From Thalassospira marina (GTDB taxonomy: Bacteria > Pseudomonadota > Alphaproteobacteria > Rhodospirillales > Thalassospiraceae): a stretch of 64,000 nt of DNA. A model generated the notes under the pieces. That model did not search any database. It was not told the origin of the DNA and saw nothing but the letters and a program-made list of their open reading frames with translations. The stretch is from contig NZ_CP024199.1 of the NCBI RefSeq assembly GCF_002844375.1, positions 3,884,001-3,948,000 on the forward strand. Reading direction: 5' to 3'. Positions 35,477 to 44,611 of the stretch are shown in pieces (within the stretch, counting starts at the first letter, position 1; every line of letters starts with the position of its first letter). Both the position numbers and the translations under genes were made by a program.

Positions 35477-36499
35477 TTAACGGTTGGCGATGGACTTTTC
35501 AGCCATATCAACCAGATCGGCGCCGATGCGGTCTTTCCACTTGTTGTAAACATCGCGGGTCGCATCAACAAACTTCTGACGCTGTTCTTCGGTCAGGGTG
35601 GTGATCTTTGCGCCACGCGCTTCAAGTGCCTTGATCAGCGACTGGTCATTGTCGGTCATGCCTTTGCGGGCCAGATCAATGCCATAGGCACCGGCATCAT
35701 CCGCGGCCTTTTTGACAATGGCCTTGTCTTCATCGCTAAAGGAATTCCAGACGCGATTATTGACAGCAAAAATCAGCGGGTCGGCAACATAATGCCACAG
35801 CGTGATATAGGTCTGACCGGCTGTTTCCATCTGGGCAACATCATAAACGGTCAGCGGGTTTTCCTGGCCATCAACAGCACCGGTGGTCAGTGCCGGTTTG
35901 GCGTCAGCCCAGCTCATTTGCGTCGGGTTGGCACCAAGGGCAGTGAAAATGTCGTTATAAAGCGGCGAGCCAACAACGCGCATTTTCAAACCATCCAGGT
36001 CGGCTGGCGAGGTAATCGGATGTTTGGAGTTGGTGACTTCGCGGAAACCGTTTTCCGCCCAACCAATCGGCTCGATGCCCTGCTTGCGGATGGCATCAAA
36101 AATCTTTTCGCCAACCGGACCCTGGGTCAGCGCATCCATCGAGGCAAAATCAGGCATCAGGAACGGCAGCGAGAACAGGTTGAGTTCTTTAACCTGCGGC
36201 GACCAGTTGATGGTCGAGCCAACGGCCATATCGATAATGCCCTGGCGCATGGCGGTGAATTCTTTGGTCTGATCACCGGCAACAAGCTGCGCATTCGGAT
36301 AGACCTTCAGATTGATGCGGCCATCGGTGCGTTCAGATACCAGGGCCGCCCATTTTTCAGCAGCTTCACCCCAGGGGAACGGTTTGCCCAGAACGGTCGA
36401 GACCTTGTATTCGCTTTTGTAATCAGCGGCATGCGCGGTCGCAGTCAGGGCCATTGCCGCGCCAAGAACCAGCGCCGGCAGGCTTTTCAAAAATTTCAT
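35477..36499 (-). CDS. TRAP transporter solute-binding protein (DctP family)
   Basis: A 340-residue periplasmic protein. The signal peptide ends in AHAADYKSEYK. The mature protein follows the DctP fold: ERTDGRINLKVYPNAQLV near residue 55, EPIGWAENGFREVTNSKHPI, then GLKMRVVGSPLYNDIFTALGANP with the arginine that binds a substrate carboxylate. It delivers ligand to the DctQM permease, so the substrate is probably a carboxylic acid. First gene of the operon, 128 bases upstream of dctQ. Confidence 0.94.
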   Translation of the reverse strand: MKFLKSLPALVLGAAMALTATAHAADYKSEYKVSTVLGKPFPWGEAAEKWAALVSERTDGRINLKVYPNAQLVAGDQTKEFTAMRQGIIDMAVGSTINWSPQVKELNLFSLPFLMPDFASMDALTQGPVGEKIFDAIRKQGIEPIGWAENGFREVTNSKHPITSPADLDGLKMRVVGSPLYNDIFTALGANPTQMSWADAKPALTTGAVDGQENPLTVYDVAQMETAGQTYITLWHYVADPLIFAVNNRVWNSFSDEDKAIVKKAADDAGAYGIDLARKGMTDNDQSLIKALEARGAKITTLTEEQRQKFVDATRDVYNKWKDRIGADLVDMAEKSIANR

Positions 36500-36813
36500 A
36501 ATGTTCGTTCCTCCCAGAACGCGTTTATTTTAGGCAACTTAATTTTGTTAATGGCCGTAGTTAATATGGAATCTGTCGCGAAAACAACTCCAAAGGCATA
36601 ATTTTGCCCCATTCCTGCAAGGAAAACGGGCTGTGCAACGGGCCAATACGTATTACCCCGCACATAATTCGCGCATAAATCTACCTTGCCCGATCCTGCA
36701 AAGCGGGTTGCCCCCCGCATCAAAGAAAGGACCGGCCAAACGTCACGCCAATAGCAGAGCTTTCGCCAGAGGGAATGGCGATAAAACACCCAACAGGCAA
36801 TGATCCACGCCAA
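36500..36813. other. Intergenic region upstream of the TRAP operon
   Basis: About 310 bases without a gene. It should contain the promoter of the TRAP operon, but no palindrome or clear sigma element was picked out. Confidence 0.4.
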
Positions 36814-36841
36814 ACAAAAAGGGCAGCCTCAAAGACTGCCC
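36814..36841 (-). terminator. Intrinsic terminator of the orphan solute-binding gene
   Basis: On the minus strand GGGCAG and CTGCCC arms (36841-36836 with 36826-36821) are followed by TTTTTG, 35 bases after the solute-binding-protein stop. Confidence 0.85.
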
Positions 36842-36876
36842 AACGGTGTGGTTTGATGATGACAGGCATTGCCGGA

Positions 36877-37716
36877 CTAGTTCACCAACTGGCCCCACTG
36901 CTCAAGATTGCTGGCGAGAAGGCGTTTCATCAGGCCGTCATCAACCAGTTTGCGAATGGCCGAAGACAGGCGCACGCGCATATTTTCGGTATTGCAGGGC
37001 GAATTACGCGACATGGTCACAAACAGGTCCTCGGCGCTGATATCAACCGGGTTGGCAACAATGTTCGCCAGATTGTTCTTGGCAATGAATGCTGCGGCAG
37101 GAAAATCCTCATAGACCAGATAATCCGCACGGCCCAGTTCAACCAGACGCAGGCTTTGCGCCAGGGTCGGGCTTTCGCGCAGGGTCAGGTTTTCGCGTGC
37201 GAAATTATCAAATTCCGGGCCGAAACTGTTATTGATAACAGTCACACCTTCCAGACCGATCAGTTCATCCCAACTGGAAATCTGGCGCGGAAAATTATCG
37301 AGCGTCCAGATCCGTGTGCGCGTCCCCTGAAAGGCGGGTTTCAGATAATCCATATAAAGGGTGCGCTTGGGCGTGAAAAAAGCACCGGCAATAACGTCGA
37401 TATTGCCACGGCGCATTTCTTCCTGCACCCGGCCCCACGGCCCGTCATTGACCACGGAAATTTCCACACCGATTTCCTTGCCAACCGCGCGGATAAATTC
37501 GGCATTGGCACCAATCAGCTCGGCCGGGTTATCGGGGTTGGGCCACAGATAGGGGGGATAATCCGGGTTGCCGGAAACAAGCAGCCTTTTGCAGGCGTCG
37601 TCATCGGCGCGGGCGGGGCTGTATGTCAGGGCGATAGCCAGTAAAAAACATGCCACCCATCCCGCGATCCGGGATGCGCGCTGATTGACGACCATCAAAT
37701 AAAGGCTAGAGACCAT
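36877..37716 (-). CDS. Family-3 extracellular solute-binding protein, orphan
   Basis: A 279-residue exported protein. After the signal peptide (AGWVACFLLAIALTYSPARA) comes NPDYPPYLW, then the LIGANAEFIRAVGKEIGVEISVV and GRVQEEMRRGNIDVIAGAFFTPKRTLYMDY blocks of SBP_bac_3 proteins. No permease or ATPase gene is adjacent, so it may serve a distant transporter or act as a sensor-like binding protein. The ATG at 37716 is preceded by GGGGGA; an internal ATG at 37695 is an alternative. A terminator follows it, so it is transcribed alone. Confidence 0.88.
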   Translation of the reverse strand: MVSSLYLMVVNQRASRIAGWVACFLLAIALTYSPARADDDACKRLLVSGNPDYPPYLWPNPDNPAELIGANAEFIRAVGKEIGVEISVVNDGPWGRVQEEMRRGNIDVIAGAFFTPKRTLYMDYLKPAFQGTRTRIWTLDNFPRQISSWDELIGLEGVTVINNSFGPEFDNFARENLTLRESPTLAQSLRLVELGRADYLVYEDFPAAAFIAKNNLANIVANPVDISAEDLFVTMSRNSPCNTENMRVRLSSAIRKLVDDGLMKRLLASNLEQWGQLVN

Positions 37717-38234
37717 ATTCGATCCCCCGCTCCTATAAAATGCCAGGCTGTTTTACAAAAGATACCAATGGACAGAAAAATCATCCTGCCATTGGGATCG
37801 CATTTTCCTATCGCCAGCAACAATGCCCAGTCTGACTGTCTCTGACTTTAACACAAATCAAATTCTGCCCAAATACGATATTTGTTGAACATATTTTCCC
37901 CGAGAGTCGAGGCAAGGACACCATCAACAAATCCTAATATTCGACAGAATTTATATATAAATCATCGCCCGCAAATAGAACTGCAGGACAGTATTCATGA
38001 AGCAGGCGTTTTCGGAACAAAAATTTAAAACAAAATGGAAACCCATTTCATTTAATCAAGAATAACCAACGGGAAATTCAAAAAACAGCATAATGAAATA
38101 TGCCAATTGCACCGCAACATAACGATACAGAAATTACCAATTATTACGCGAATAGTTGAACAAACAGATAAACATCATAAATCGTTATGAACTGCCGTTT
38201 TCAATATTCAATATTGCAATTGGAAATTGAAATG
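37717..38234. other. AT-rich intergenic region
   Basis: A noncoding stretch of about 520 bases, clearly more AT-rich than its neighbours, between the orphan binding protein and the DEAD-box gene. No ORF or RNA family was recognised. Confidence 0.45.
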
Positions 38235-38270
38235 AAACGGGCGGCAAGCCCAAAAGCCTGCCGCCCGTTT
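38235..38270 (-). terminator. Intrinsic terminator of the DEAD-box gene
   Basis: A perfect 12-bp stem (38235-38246 with 38259-38270, AAACGGGCGGCA arm) lies 35 bases after the helicase stop, with a T-run on the minus strand. Confidence 0.88.
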
Positions 38271-38304
38271 TAAAATCCAGATGCGGTCAAACCGCCTGAA
38301 ACAA

Positions 38305-40125
38305 TTATGCCGAACGGCGTTTCAGGCCCTGCTGACCGGAACGACCACCCTGATTGCGGGAACGCTCGCCAAAATCGCGTTTACCACGGCCTTCGCCGCC
38401 TTCGCGGAATTTGAAGCCTTCGGTACGACCGGCATCACGCGGCTTGCCAGCAAAGCGGCGTTCACCACGTTCTTCACGCGGACCACGATCACCACCGCGG
38501 TCATTCCGATCATTGCGGTCATTGCGTGAACGGAACTGCGCCGGACGATCACCGCGCTCAGCGCGATCACCACGGTCATTGCGATCGCCACGGTTCGGGC
38601 GGTCACCACGCGGTGCCGATGCCCCGTCGCGGTCATCACGGTTAAAACGTTCGCGATTCGGACGGGCCGAAAAACCACCGCGTTCTTCACCGTCAAAGCG
38701 CGGCTTGCGGGCTGCAAATTCAGCGCGGTCACCACGATCGCCACGATCCGAACGATCACCACGGTCATTGGCTGCAAAGGCATCATCACGGCGTGCAAAA
38801 CGACGACCGGCATCACCTTCGTTACGGCCACCAAAGCCGCCACCACTACCGCCACGGCCACCGCCGAAACCACCACGACCGCGACCTTCACCACGGCCAC
38901 CGGCAAAACCGCCGCGACCACGGCCACCACGACCACCATTACGGTCATCACGGCCACCGGCACCAGCACCACGACGTGCGGCAGGCGGCGAAACGTGGAA
39001 TTCATGATCTTCGTCAATATCAACATCCTGGCGGATGGTGCGTTCGATATTGCGCAGATGACGGACATCACGCGGTTCGCAGAAGGAAATCGCAATCCCG
39101 TCTGCGCCACCACGGCCGGTACGGCCGATACGGTGGACATAGTTTTCCGGGTCGGTCGGCAGGTCGTAGTTCACGACGTGCGAAATGCCCGGAACGTCAA
39201 TACCACGTGCAGCAACGTCAGTTGCAACCAGAACCGGGAAACGGCCATCGCGGAAATTGCGCAGGATCTTCTGGCGAATGCGCTGCTGTTTGTCACCATG
39301 GATGGCATCAGACTGCACACCGGCATCCTGAAGCTGGAAAGCCAGTTCGTCGGCATCCAGTTTGGTTTTGGTGAAAACCAGAACGCGGTCGCTGCCTTCG
39401 CGCTGCAGAAGCTGCAACAGAAGGGCAGTTTTGTTCTGACGGGTCACAAACATGCCACGCTGGGTCACACGTTCGGTCACGCTGGCCTGCGGTGCGGTCT
39501 GAACCTTTACCGGGTCTTTGAGCAGACGGTCGGTCAAGTGGCGAACAGCATCGGGCATGGTCGCCGAGAACATCACGGTCTGATGTTTGTATGGCAGCAA
39601 TTCAGCAACCGTCAGTACGTCTTCGGAGAAGCCCATATCGAGCATACGGTCAGCTTCATCAAGGACGAAGACTTCAACATCGTCAAAACGGACGGTGTTA
39701 CGTGCCATATGGTCAAGCAGACGGCCCGGGGTTGCGACAAGAATATCACAGCCACGGCGCAGTTCCTGGATCTGCGGGCCCATCGGCGCGCCACCAAAAA
39801 CAACCGAAGAAAACAGGCGGATGCCTTTTTTGAAATCACGCAGGCACTGGCCGATCTGGTTGGCCAGTTCGCGGGTCGGCGCAAGGATAAGAGCGCGCGG
39901 CTGACCCGGTGCAGGGCGTTTGGGGTTTTCAGCAAGACGCTGAAGCAACGGCAGGCAGAAAGCAGCCGTTTTGCCACCACCCGTATGGGAAATGCCCATC
40001 AGGTCCTTGCCTTCAAGCAGCGCCGGAATAGAGGCAGCCTGAATGTCGGTCGGAGTGGTAAAACCGGAAGCTTCGACGTTGCGCAGCAGAGGCTCGATCA
40101 GATTGAGCCCTTCAAAATTCGTCAT
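38305..40125 (-). CDS. rhlE: DEAD-box RNA helicase with RG-rich tail
   Basis: A 606-residue DEAD-box helicase. The core (about residues 1-385) has the Q motif GFTTPTDIQ, motif I SHTGGGKT, PTRELA, DEAD, SAT, and HRIGRTGR. The tail (about 400-606) is a long low-complexity region of Arg-Gly, Asp-Arg and Gly-rich repeats (RGGRGRGGF, RGDRNDRGDRAERGDR) that likely binds RNA. Motif I is unusual: His47 replaces the Gln of AQTGxGKT, and Gly replaces Ser/Thr. RhlE-type proteins act in ribosome assembly and mRNA decay, especially in the cold. The symbol is by general resemblance. Confidence 0.9.
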   Translation of the reverse strand: MTNFEGLNLIEPLLRNVEASGFTTPTDIQAASIPALLEGKDLMGISHTGGGKTAAFCLPLLQRLAENPKRPAPGQPRALILAPTRELANQIGQCLRDFKKGIRLFSSVVFGGAPMGPQIQELRRGCDILVATPGRLLDHMARNTVRFDDVEVFVLDEADRMLDMGFSEDVLTVAELLPYKHQTVMFSATMPDAVRHLTDRLLKDPVKVQTAPQASVTERVTQRGMFVTRQNKTALLLQLLQREGSDRVLVFTKTKLDADELAFQLQDAGVQSDAIHGDKQQRIRQKILRNFRDGRFPVLVATDVAARGIDVPGISHVVNYDLPTDPENYVHRIGRTGRGGADGIAISFCEPRDVRHLRNIERTIRQDVDIDEDHEFHVSPPAARRGAGAGGRDDRNGGRGGRGRGGFAGGRGEGRGRGGFGGGRGGSGGGFGGRNEGDAGRRFARRDDAFAANDRGDRSDRGDRGDRAEFAARKPRFDGEERGGFSARPNRERFNRDDRDGASAPRGDRPNRGDRNDRGDRAERGDRPAQFRSRNDRNDRNDRGGDRGPREERGERRFAGKPRDAGRTEGFKFREGGEGRGKRDFGERSRNQGGRSGQQGLKRRSA

Positions 40126-40501
40126 AAAGGGTAAAGTCCTTCAAATCACCGATGGCGCCATGTTCGCGCCTGAAAATAAAAGCCTGCCCGAACGCAAGCT
40201 TTCCGGTGCCCGGCGATATCCCGCGGCCACGGATCCTGCATGAGTAGGCAATGATGAGGCCATGACGTCATCACGTCACGCCCGCCCTCGCCTATTTACA
40301 CAGTTCCTGACAGCACTATCTGCCCTACAAGCGAAGGAATGCCCGGTTGATACAGACTGCGCGGCACATTGTCAAATTATCTGCACGCCGGGCAGCCATG
40401 CGACAAAAGCGCGCGAACAACCATTCGATGAAATATATTGAAAGCTCTTCCCGTTTTGAATCATTCTTGTTTGACCATTTCATTTGCAGGGGGCAAATGC
40501 C
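40126..40501. other. Divergent intergenic region
   Basis: About 375 bases between the helicase and the chemoreceptor gene, which diverge. It should hold both promoters; no strong inverted repeat or cold-shock leader signature was seen. Confidence 0.4.
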
Positions 40502-42172
40502 ATGCGTTTTCGTGTCATGACTGGTATCTTCGCGATACCGGCAATATGTCTGATTACACTTATTGCCATTGTTACAACCGTAGCCTTCAGCTACCAGAAT
40601 TCCATCCGCAGCGAAAAATACAATGAAATCAGTCACCTTACCGAAGGTGCGGTGAAGATCATTGACCAGTATGTCGCCAAAGTAAAAAGCGGCAAAATGG
40701 ACGAAGCCGCCGCCAAGGCCGAAGTTTTGGCCCTGCTGCGTGAATACCGGTTTGCGTCGGACAATTACGTTTATATCTCGGACTTCAACCATTGCATGGT
40801 GCTTGATCCGCTAAGCCCGGAAGACGAAGGCAAATGCAAACCCGACAGTGCCGTTCGTAAAATGATTGTAAGCACCGCCAAATCCGGTGGTGGCGTTATT
40901 ACCTATGACACCAAAAAGCCCGGCGAAGGCGACCGTCTGATTGAAAAGGCCGCCTATGTCCGCCCGGTGCCACAATGGAACTGGGCATTGGGCACAGGTG
41001 TCTATATGGACGATGTTGCACGCGAATTTCAGTCCGTGCTGTGGCAGCTGGGCCTGATTTCAGCCATTGCGATTATCATTGCCGGCACCCTTTCCTGGAT
41101 CGTCAGCAAGCAGATCGGCCATGGTATTGTGTCGCTGAACCGCAATATTCGCACCATTGCAGCGGGCAACTACGATGCCGAGGTCGAAACCGAGTCGCGG
41201 TTTGTTGAAATTGCCGACATGGCCGCTGGCGTGCAATCCCTTCGCGATACATCGGCATCCGCCAAAAAACTGGAAGCAGATGCGCTAAAACAGAAACAGC
41301 GCGCCGAAGACGAACGCCGCAGCCATATTCGCGACATCGCCCACAAACTGGAAAAAGAAGTCGGCTCGATTGCCCATGCCGTGGATAATTCGGCGGGCCG
41401 TTCGCTTGATCTGTCAGAAAATATGGCGCGCAATGCCAAGGGCATCCTTGATCACAGCCGCGAAGTTGCCAACACCGCCGGTGATGTTTCCTCGAATGTG
41501 GATGCCGTTGCTGCCGCCACCGAAGAACTGTCATCCTCGATCCAGGAAATCAGCAGCCAGATCGACCAGATGGCGCAAACCGTGATCCAGGCAACCGATG
41601 AAAGCAACAATGCCCGTGACGATGTTGGCGGCCTGTCGCAATCGGTTGATAAGATTCAGGAAATCGTCAACCTGATCAATGATATTGCCGGTCAGACCAA
41701 CCTTTTGGCACTGAATGCCACCATCGAGGCCGCCCGTGCCGGTGATGCAGGCAAAGGCTTTGCCGTTGTCGCAAGCGAGGTGAAAAACCTTGCCACCCAA
41801 ACCGCACGCGCCACCGATGAAATTGCCAATCAGATCAATTCGGTGGTTGATGGCACCAATCGCGCGGTCAATGGCATCAGCCGGGTTTCCGACACCATCA
41901 GCGTGCTGCGTGAAGTATCAACAACCATTGCCAGCGCCATCGAAGAACAGGGTGCCGCCACCCGCGAGATCGCCGGCAACGCCCATCGCAGCGCCAGTGG
42001 CGTTAAGCAGATTTCCGATACATCGGGCAAAACCATGAAGGACGCCCAGGGCACCACGGGGGACGCCGAACAGATCAAGGGTGCAGCCCACGAACTGTCA
42101 CAGCGTTCTGCCGAACTGACCAAGATCATTGGCCGTTTTGCCCGCGACCTGGGCAACCAGGCCGACGCATAA
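40502..42172 (+). CDS. Methyl-accepting chemotaxis protein with single Cache domain
   Basis: A 556-residue chemoreceptor. Helix TM1 (residues 6-28) precedes a periplasmic ligand domain of about 150 residues with the sCache_2 motif DNYVYISDFNHCMVLDP and WNWALGTGVYMDDV. TM2 (near 185-205) leads to a HAMP domain. The signalling domain contains the conserved hairpin tip INDIAGQTNLLALNATIEAARAGDAGKGFAVVASEVKNLA. Ligand unknown. The ATG at 40502 follows AGGGGG. It stands alone, with a terminator between it and pheA. Confidence 0.96.
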   Translation: MRFRVMTGIFAIPAICLITLIAIVTTVAFSYQNSIRSEKYNEISHLTEGAVKIIDQYVAKVKSGKMDEAAAKAEVLALLREYRFASDNYVYISDFNHCMVLDPLSPEDEGKCKPDSAVRKMIVSTAKSGGGVITYDTKKPGEGDRLIEKAAYVRPVPQWNWALGTGVYMDDVAREFQSVLWQLGLISAIAIIIAGTLSWIVSKQIGHGIVSLNRNIRTIAAGNYDAEVETESRFVEIADMAAGVQSLRDTSASAKKLEADALKQKQRAEDERRSHIRDIAHKLEKEVGSIAHAVDNSAGRSLDLSENMARNAKGILDHSREVANTAGDVSSNVDAVAAATEELSSSIQEISSQIDQMAQTVIQATDESNNARDDVGGLSQSVDKIQEIVNLINDIAGQTNLLALNATIEAARAGDAGKGFAVVASEVKNLATQTARATDEIANQINSVVDGTNRAVNGISRVSDTISVLREVSTTIASAIEEQGAATREIAGNAHRSASGVKQISDTSGKTMKDAQGTTGDAEQIKGAAHELSQRSAELTKIIGRFARDLGNQADA

Positions 42173-42290
42173 GGCAACAGGTTACACAACAGCCAACTCG
42201 CCAGCCGGGGAAATTTCGGCCCCGGCAGTTGGTTGCGCAGTAAAGGCGAATGCCCCCTTGCGCCTTTATCGCCTTGATCGAACAAATCAA

Positions 42291-42327
42291 AAAACGGGCC
42301 GCCGGAACAATCCTGGCGGCCCGTTTT
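42291..42327. terminator. Bidirectional intrinsic terminator
   Basis: A 13-bp stem (42291-42303 with 42315-42327, AAAACGGGCCGCC arm) ends in A and T runs. It lies between the convergent chemoreceptor and pheA genes. Confidence 0.9.
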
Positions 42328-42352
42328 GCATTTCAGGTCATGCGGCGACGAA

Positions 42353-43213
42353 TTATTCGGCCGGCAGCACGTTTTCACGCCGGAACGGATGGGCCGGATA
42401 AACACCCAGGATCAGCACTTCATGCGAGAAGAACTGCAATTCTTCCAGCGCATGGCGCAGGCCAAGCTGGTCCGGGTGGGCTTCGACCTCGGCAAAAAAC
42501 TGGGTCGCGGTGAAATGGCCTTCGACCATATAGCTTTCAAGCTTGGTCATATTGATGCCGTTGGTGGCAAAACCACCAAGCGCCTTGTAAAGGGCGGCAG
42601 CGACGTTACGCACACGAAAAACAAAACTGGTTACAACCGGGCTGCCATCATTGGGCGCGGTTTTGGCTTCGCGGGACAGAATAATAAAACGTGTGGTGTT
42701 GTGCGCGGCGTCCTCAACCTCGGTGCGCAAAACGTCCAGCCCGTAAATCTCAGCCGCCAGCACCGGGGCAATGGCGGCAATGCCCTTGTCCCCCAGATCG
42801 GCAACTTCCTTGGCACAGCCTGCCGTATCGGACCCGACAATGGCAGGAACCCCCAGTTCCTTGCGAATCTTGCGGCATTGACCCAGGGCATGAACGTGGC
42901 TGCGAATTTCGCGAATATCGGAAATCTGCGTGCCCTTAACGCCTAACAGGGCATGATTGATGCGCAGGAAGGTTTCACCAATGATATGAACGCCCGAATC
43001 GGGCAACAGATGGTGCACATCGGCCACGCGCCCGGCCAGGGTATTGTCGATGGGAATAACCGCCAGATCGACTTCGCCATCGCGCAGGGCCCCAAATGCG
43101 CCTTCAAAGGTCCGGCAGGGTACTGTTACCGCGCCGGGAAAAGCACGCCGCGCCGCCTGATCGGAATAGGCACCGTGCATCCCCTGAAAAGCAATCCGCA
43201 TTTGGTTGGTCAT
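42353..43213 (-). CDS. pheA: Prephenate dehydratase
   Basis: A 286-residue prephenate dehydratase of phenylalanine synthesis. The catalytic domain runs from MRIAFQGMHGAYSDQAARRAFPG to the conserved NTTRF motif (TTRFIIL near residue 175). The regulatory ACT domain follows, with GINMTKLESYMVEG, the Alphaproteobacterial form of the ESRP site that binds phenylalanine. There is no chorismate mutase domain. Start ATG at 43213; longer readings have no ribosome site advantage. Monocistronic by its flanks. Confidence 0.95.
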   Translation of the reverse strand: MTNQMRIAFQGMHGAYSDQAARRAFPGAVTVPCRTFEGAFGALRDGEVDLAVIPIDNTLAGRVADVHHLLPDSGVHIIGETFLRINHALLGVKGTQISDIREIRSHVHALGQCRKIRKELGVPAIVGSDTAGCAKEVADLGDKGIAAIAPVLAAEIYGLDVLRTEVEDAAHNTTRFIILSREAKTAPNDGSPVVTSFVFRVRNVAAALYKALGGFATNGINMTKLESYMVEGHFTATQFFAEVEAHPDQLGLRHALEELQFFSHEVLILGVYPAHPFRRENVLPAE

Positions 43214-43523
43214 CAACTTAATCCTGTCAAAACCGGGCCAATGGCCCCTTATCGATCCCGTTATGCCCGTATGGGCGTTCCCCGCCGGATTTGGCGGGAT
43301 TTCGGTTATAGCGGCAATTTTAACGCAAGCGGAATACCCAATCACCGCGCCCCAGCAAAGTTAAGCCGGATTTTACGCCAAACCGAATGGTTACGATGGC
43401 AACAAAGCCCGCCAAAAAGCAAGGCCCGGTCGCAAAACCGGGCCCTGAACAGTCAGACATATATTAATTGGTGCAAAACGCGCTTCCCGCCAGCATGGCA
43501 GCAAACCAGCCCGTAATGATTGC
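43214..43523. other. Intergenic region between pheA and kdsB
   Basis: About 310 bases without a gene. It contains the promoter side of pheA and the kdsB terminator. Confidence 0.4.
43415..43444 (-). terminator. Probable intrinsic terminator of kdsB
   Basis: On the minus strand GGCCCGGT and ACCGGGCC arms (43444-43437 with 43430-43423) are followed by a short T-rich run (TTGCTTTTTGG). Confidence 0.65.
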
Positions 43524-44270
43524 TTAGGCCCGTGCCGCAAGGATTTCGCGCGCACGTTCCAAATCTTCGGCGGTATCAACACCTAACGGCACACCATCCA
43601 CCAGCGCCACGGCAATCACCATGCCGTTTTCAAGGGCGCGCAACTGTTCCAGTTTTTCGCGGGTTTCAAGCTCTGCCGGGGGCAGGCTGACAAAACGGTC
43701 AAGCGCGGCCCGGCGATAGGTATAAAGCCCGATATGATGATAAAGCGGGCCATCACCATAAGGTGCTGTTGCGCGGGTGAAATAAAGGGCGCGGGCAACA
43801 CGCAGACTGCCAAACGCCGCAACCGCCTTGACAACATTGGGGTTATTGCGTTCTTCCTCGCGCCGGATGACGGCTGCAAGGGTTGCAATATCGACGGCCG
43901 GGTCAGAAAGCGGATTGAAAACAGCACGGATATCGGCGGCATCAATGGTCGGAAGGTCGCCCTGCACATTAACCACGGCATCGTGTTTTTTATGCGGATC
44001 AAAACTTGCCAGCGCCTGATGCACCCGGTCCGAGCCCGAAGGCAGGTCAGGGTCGGTCAGAACGGCAATACCACCGGCCTTTTCCACTGCACTGGCAATT
44101 TCCGGTTCCGCACAGGCCACAATAACCGGCCCGATTTCAGCCTCGACCGCGCGCCGCCACACATGCACGATCATGGGTTCGCCATGAATATCGGCAAGCG
44201 GTTTATTGGGCAAACGGGTGGATGCCATGCGGGCCGGAATAACAACAACGGGATTGCGAGGCGCGGACAT
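43524..44270 (-). CDS. kdsB: 3-deoxy-manno-octulosonate cytidylyltransferase
   Basis: A 248-residue nucleotidyltransferase that activates Kdo as CMP-Kdo for lipopolysaccharide synthesis. The opening NPVVVIPARMASTRLPNKPLADI is the signature pyrophosphorylase loop, with VNVQGDLPTIDA (metal-binding Asp) and GPLYHHIGLYTYRRAALDRF as further conserved blocks. Complete length. Stands alone; the following gene is pheA on the same strand after about 300 bases. Confidence 0.96.
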   Translation of the reverse strand: MSAPRNPVVVIPARMASTRLPNKPLADIHGEPMIVHVWRRAVEAEIGPVIVACAEPEIASAVEKAGGIAVLTDPDLPSGSDRVHQALASFDPHKKHDAVVNVQGDLPTIDAADIRAVFNPLSDPAVDIATLAAVIRREEERNNPNVVKAVAAFGSLRVARALYFTRATAPYGDGPLYHHIGLYTYRRAALDRFVSLPPAELETREKLEQLRALENGMVIAVALVDGVPLGVDTAEDLERAREILAARA

Positions 44271-44611
44271 AGATGGGGGATCTCCGATCCGGAAATAAGG
44301 GGGCGCCCGGTTTAGAATGATTCAACGCAGACGCGATGCAAACTTGCCGGGAAGAATTTGAAACGACGCGACAATAACCGGTTTCAGGAAAATGGCAAAC
44401 GCCGGAATCCGATGTTAACCGCCATTTTTCGGCAAGTTTTCGCGTAACGATTAAGAAAGGTTGATGAAAAACTATGAAACGTATAGTTTCCGTTCAAGCA
44501 GTCTGGCCTGTTGTCGCATGCGTATTTGTGTGGGGGCGTCAGGGACGCATGGGTCAGCCGCGTCACAAGAATAAAACCTGAGAGTTATATTGGCTGTTAC
44601 GGGATCCCGTC
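44271..44611. other. Divergent intergenic region with a small inverted repeat
   Basis: About 340 bases between kdsB and the cytochrome gene. AAACTAT (44469-44475) and ATAGTTT (44483-44489) form a 7-bp inverted repeat 123 bases before the cytochrome start. A TATATT element near 44586-44591 may be part of the cytochrome promoter. Confidence 0.4.

Noticed and set aside
38305..39000. Repeated short sequence in the helicase tail, CRISPR-like at first glance
   Set aside because: The repeats are irregular, codon-phased and inside an open reading frame; no spacers exist.
38354..39007. Long plus-strand Pro/Arg/Ser-rich ORF opposite the helicase tail
   Set aside because: It mirrors the RG/DR codon repeats of the helicase tail on the other strand and has no ribosome site or family.
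42631..42891. Short ORFs opposite and inside pheA
   Set aside because: Frame shadows of pheA.
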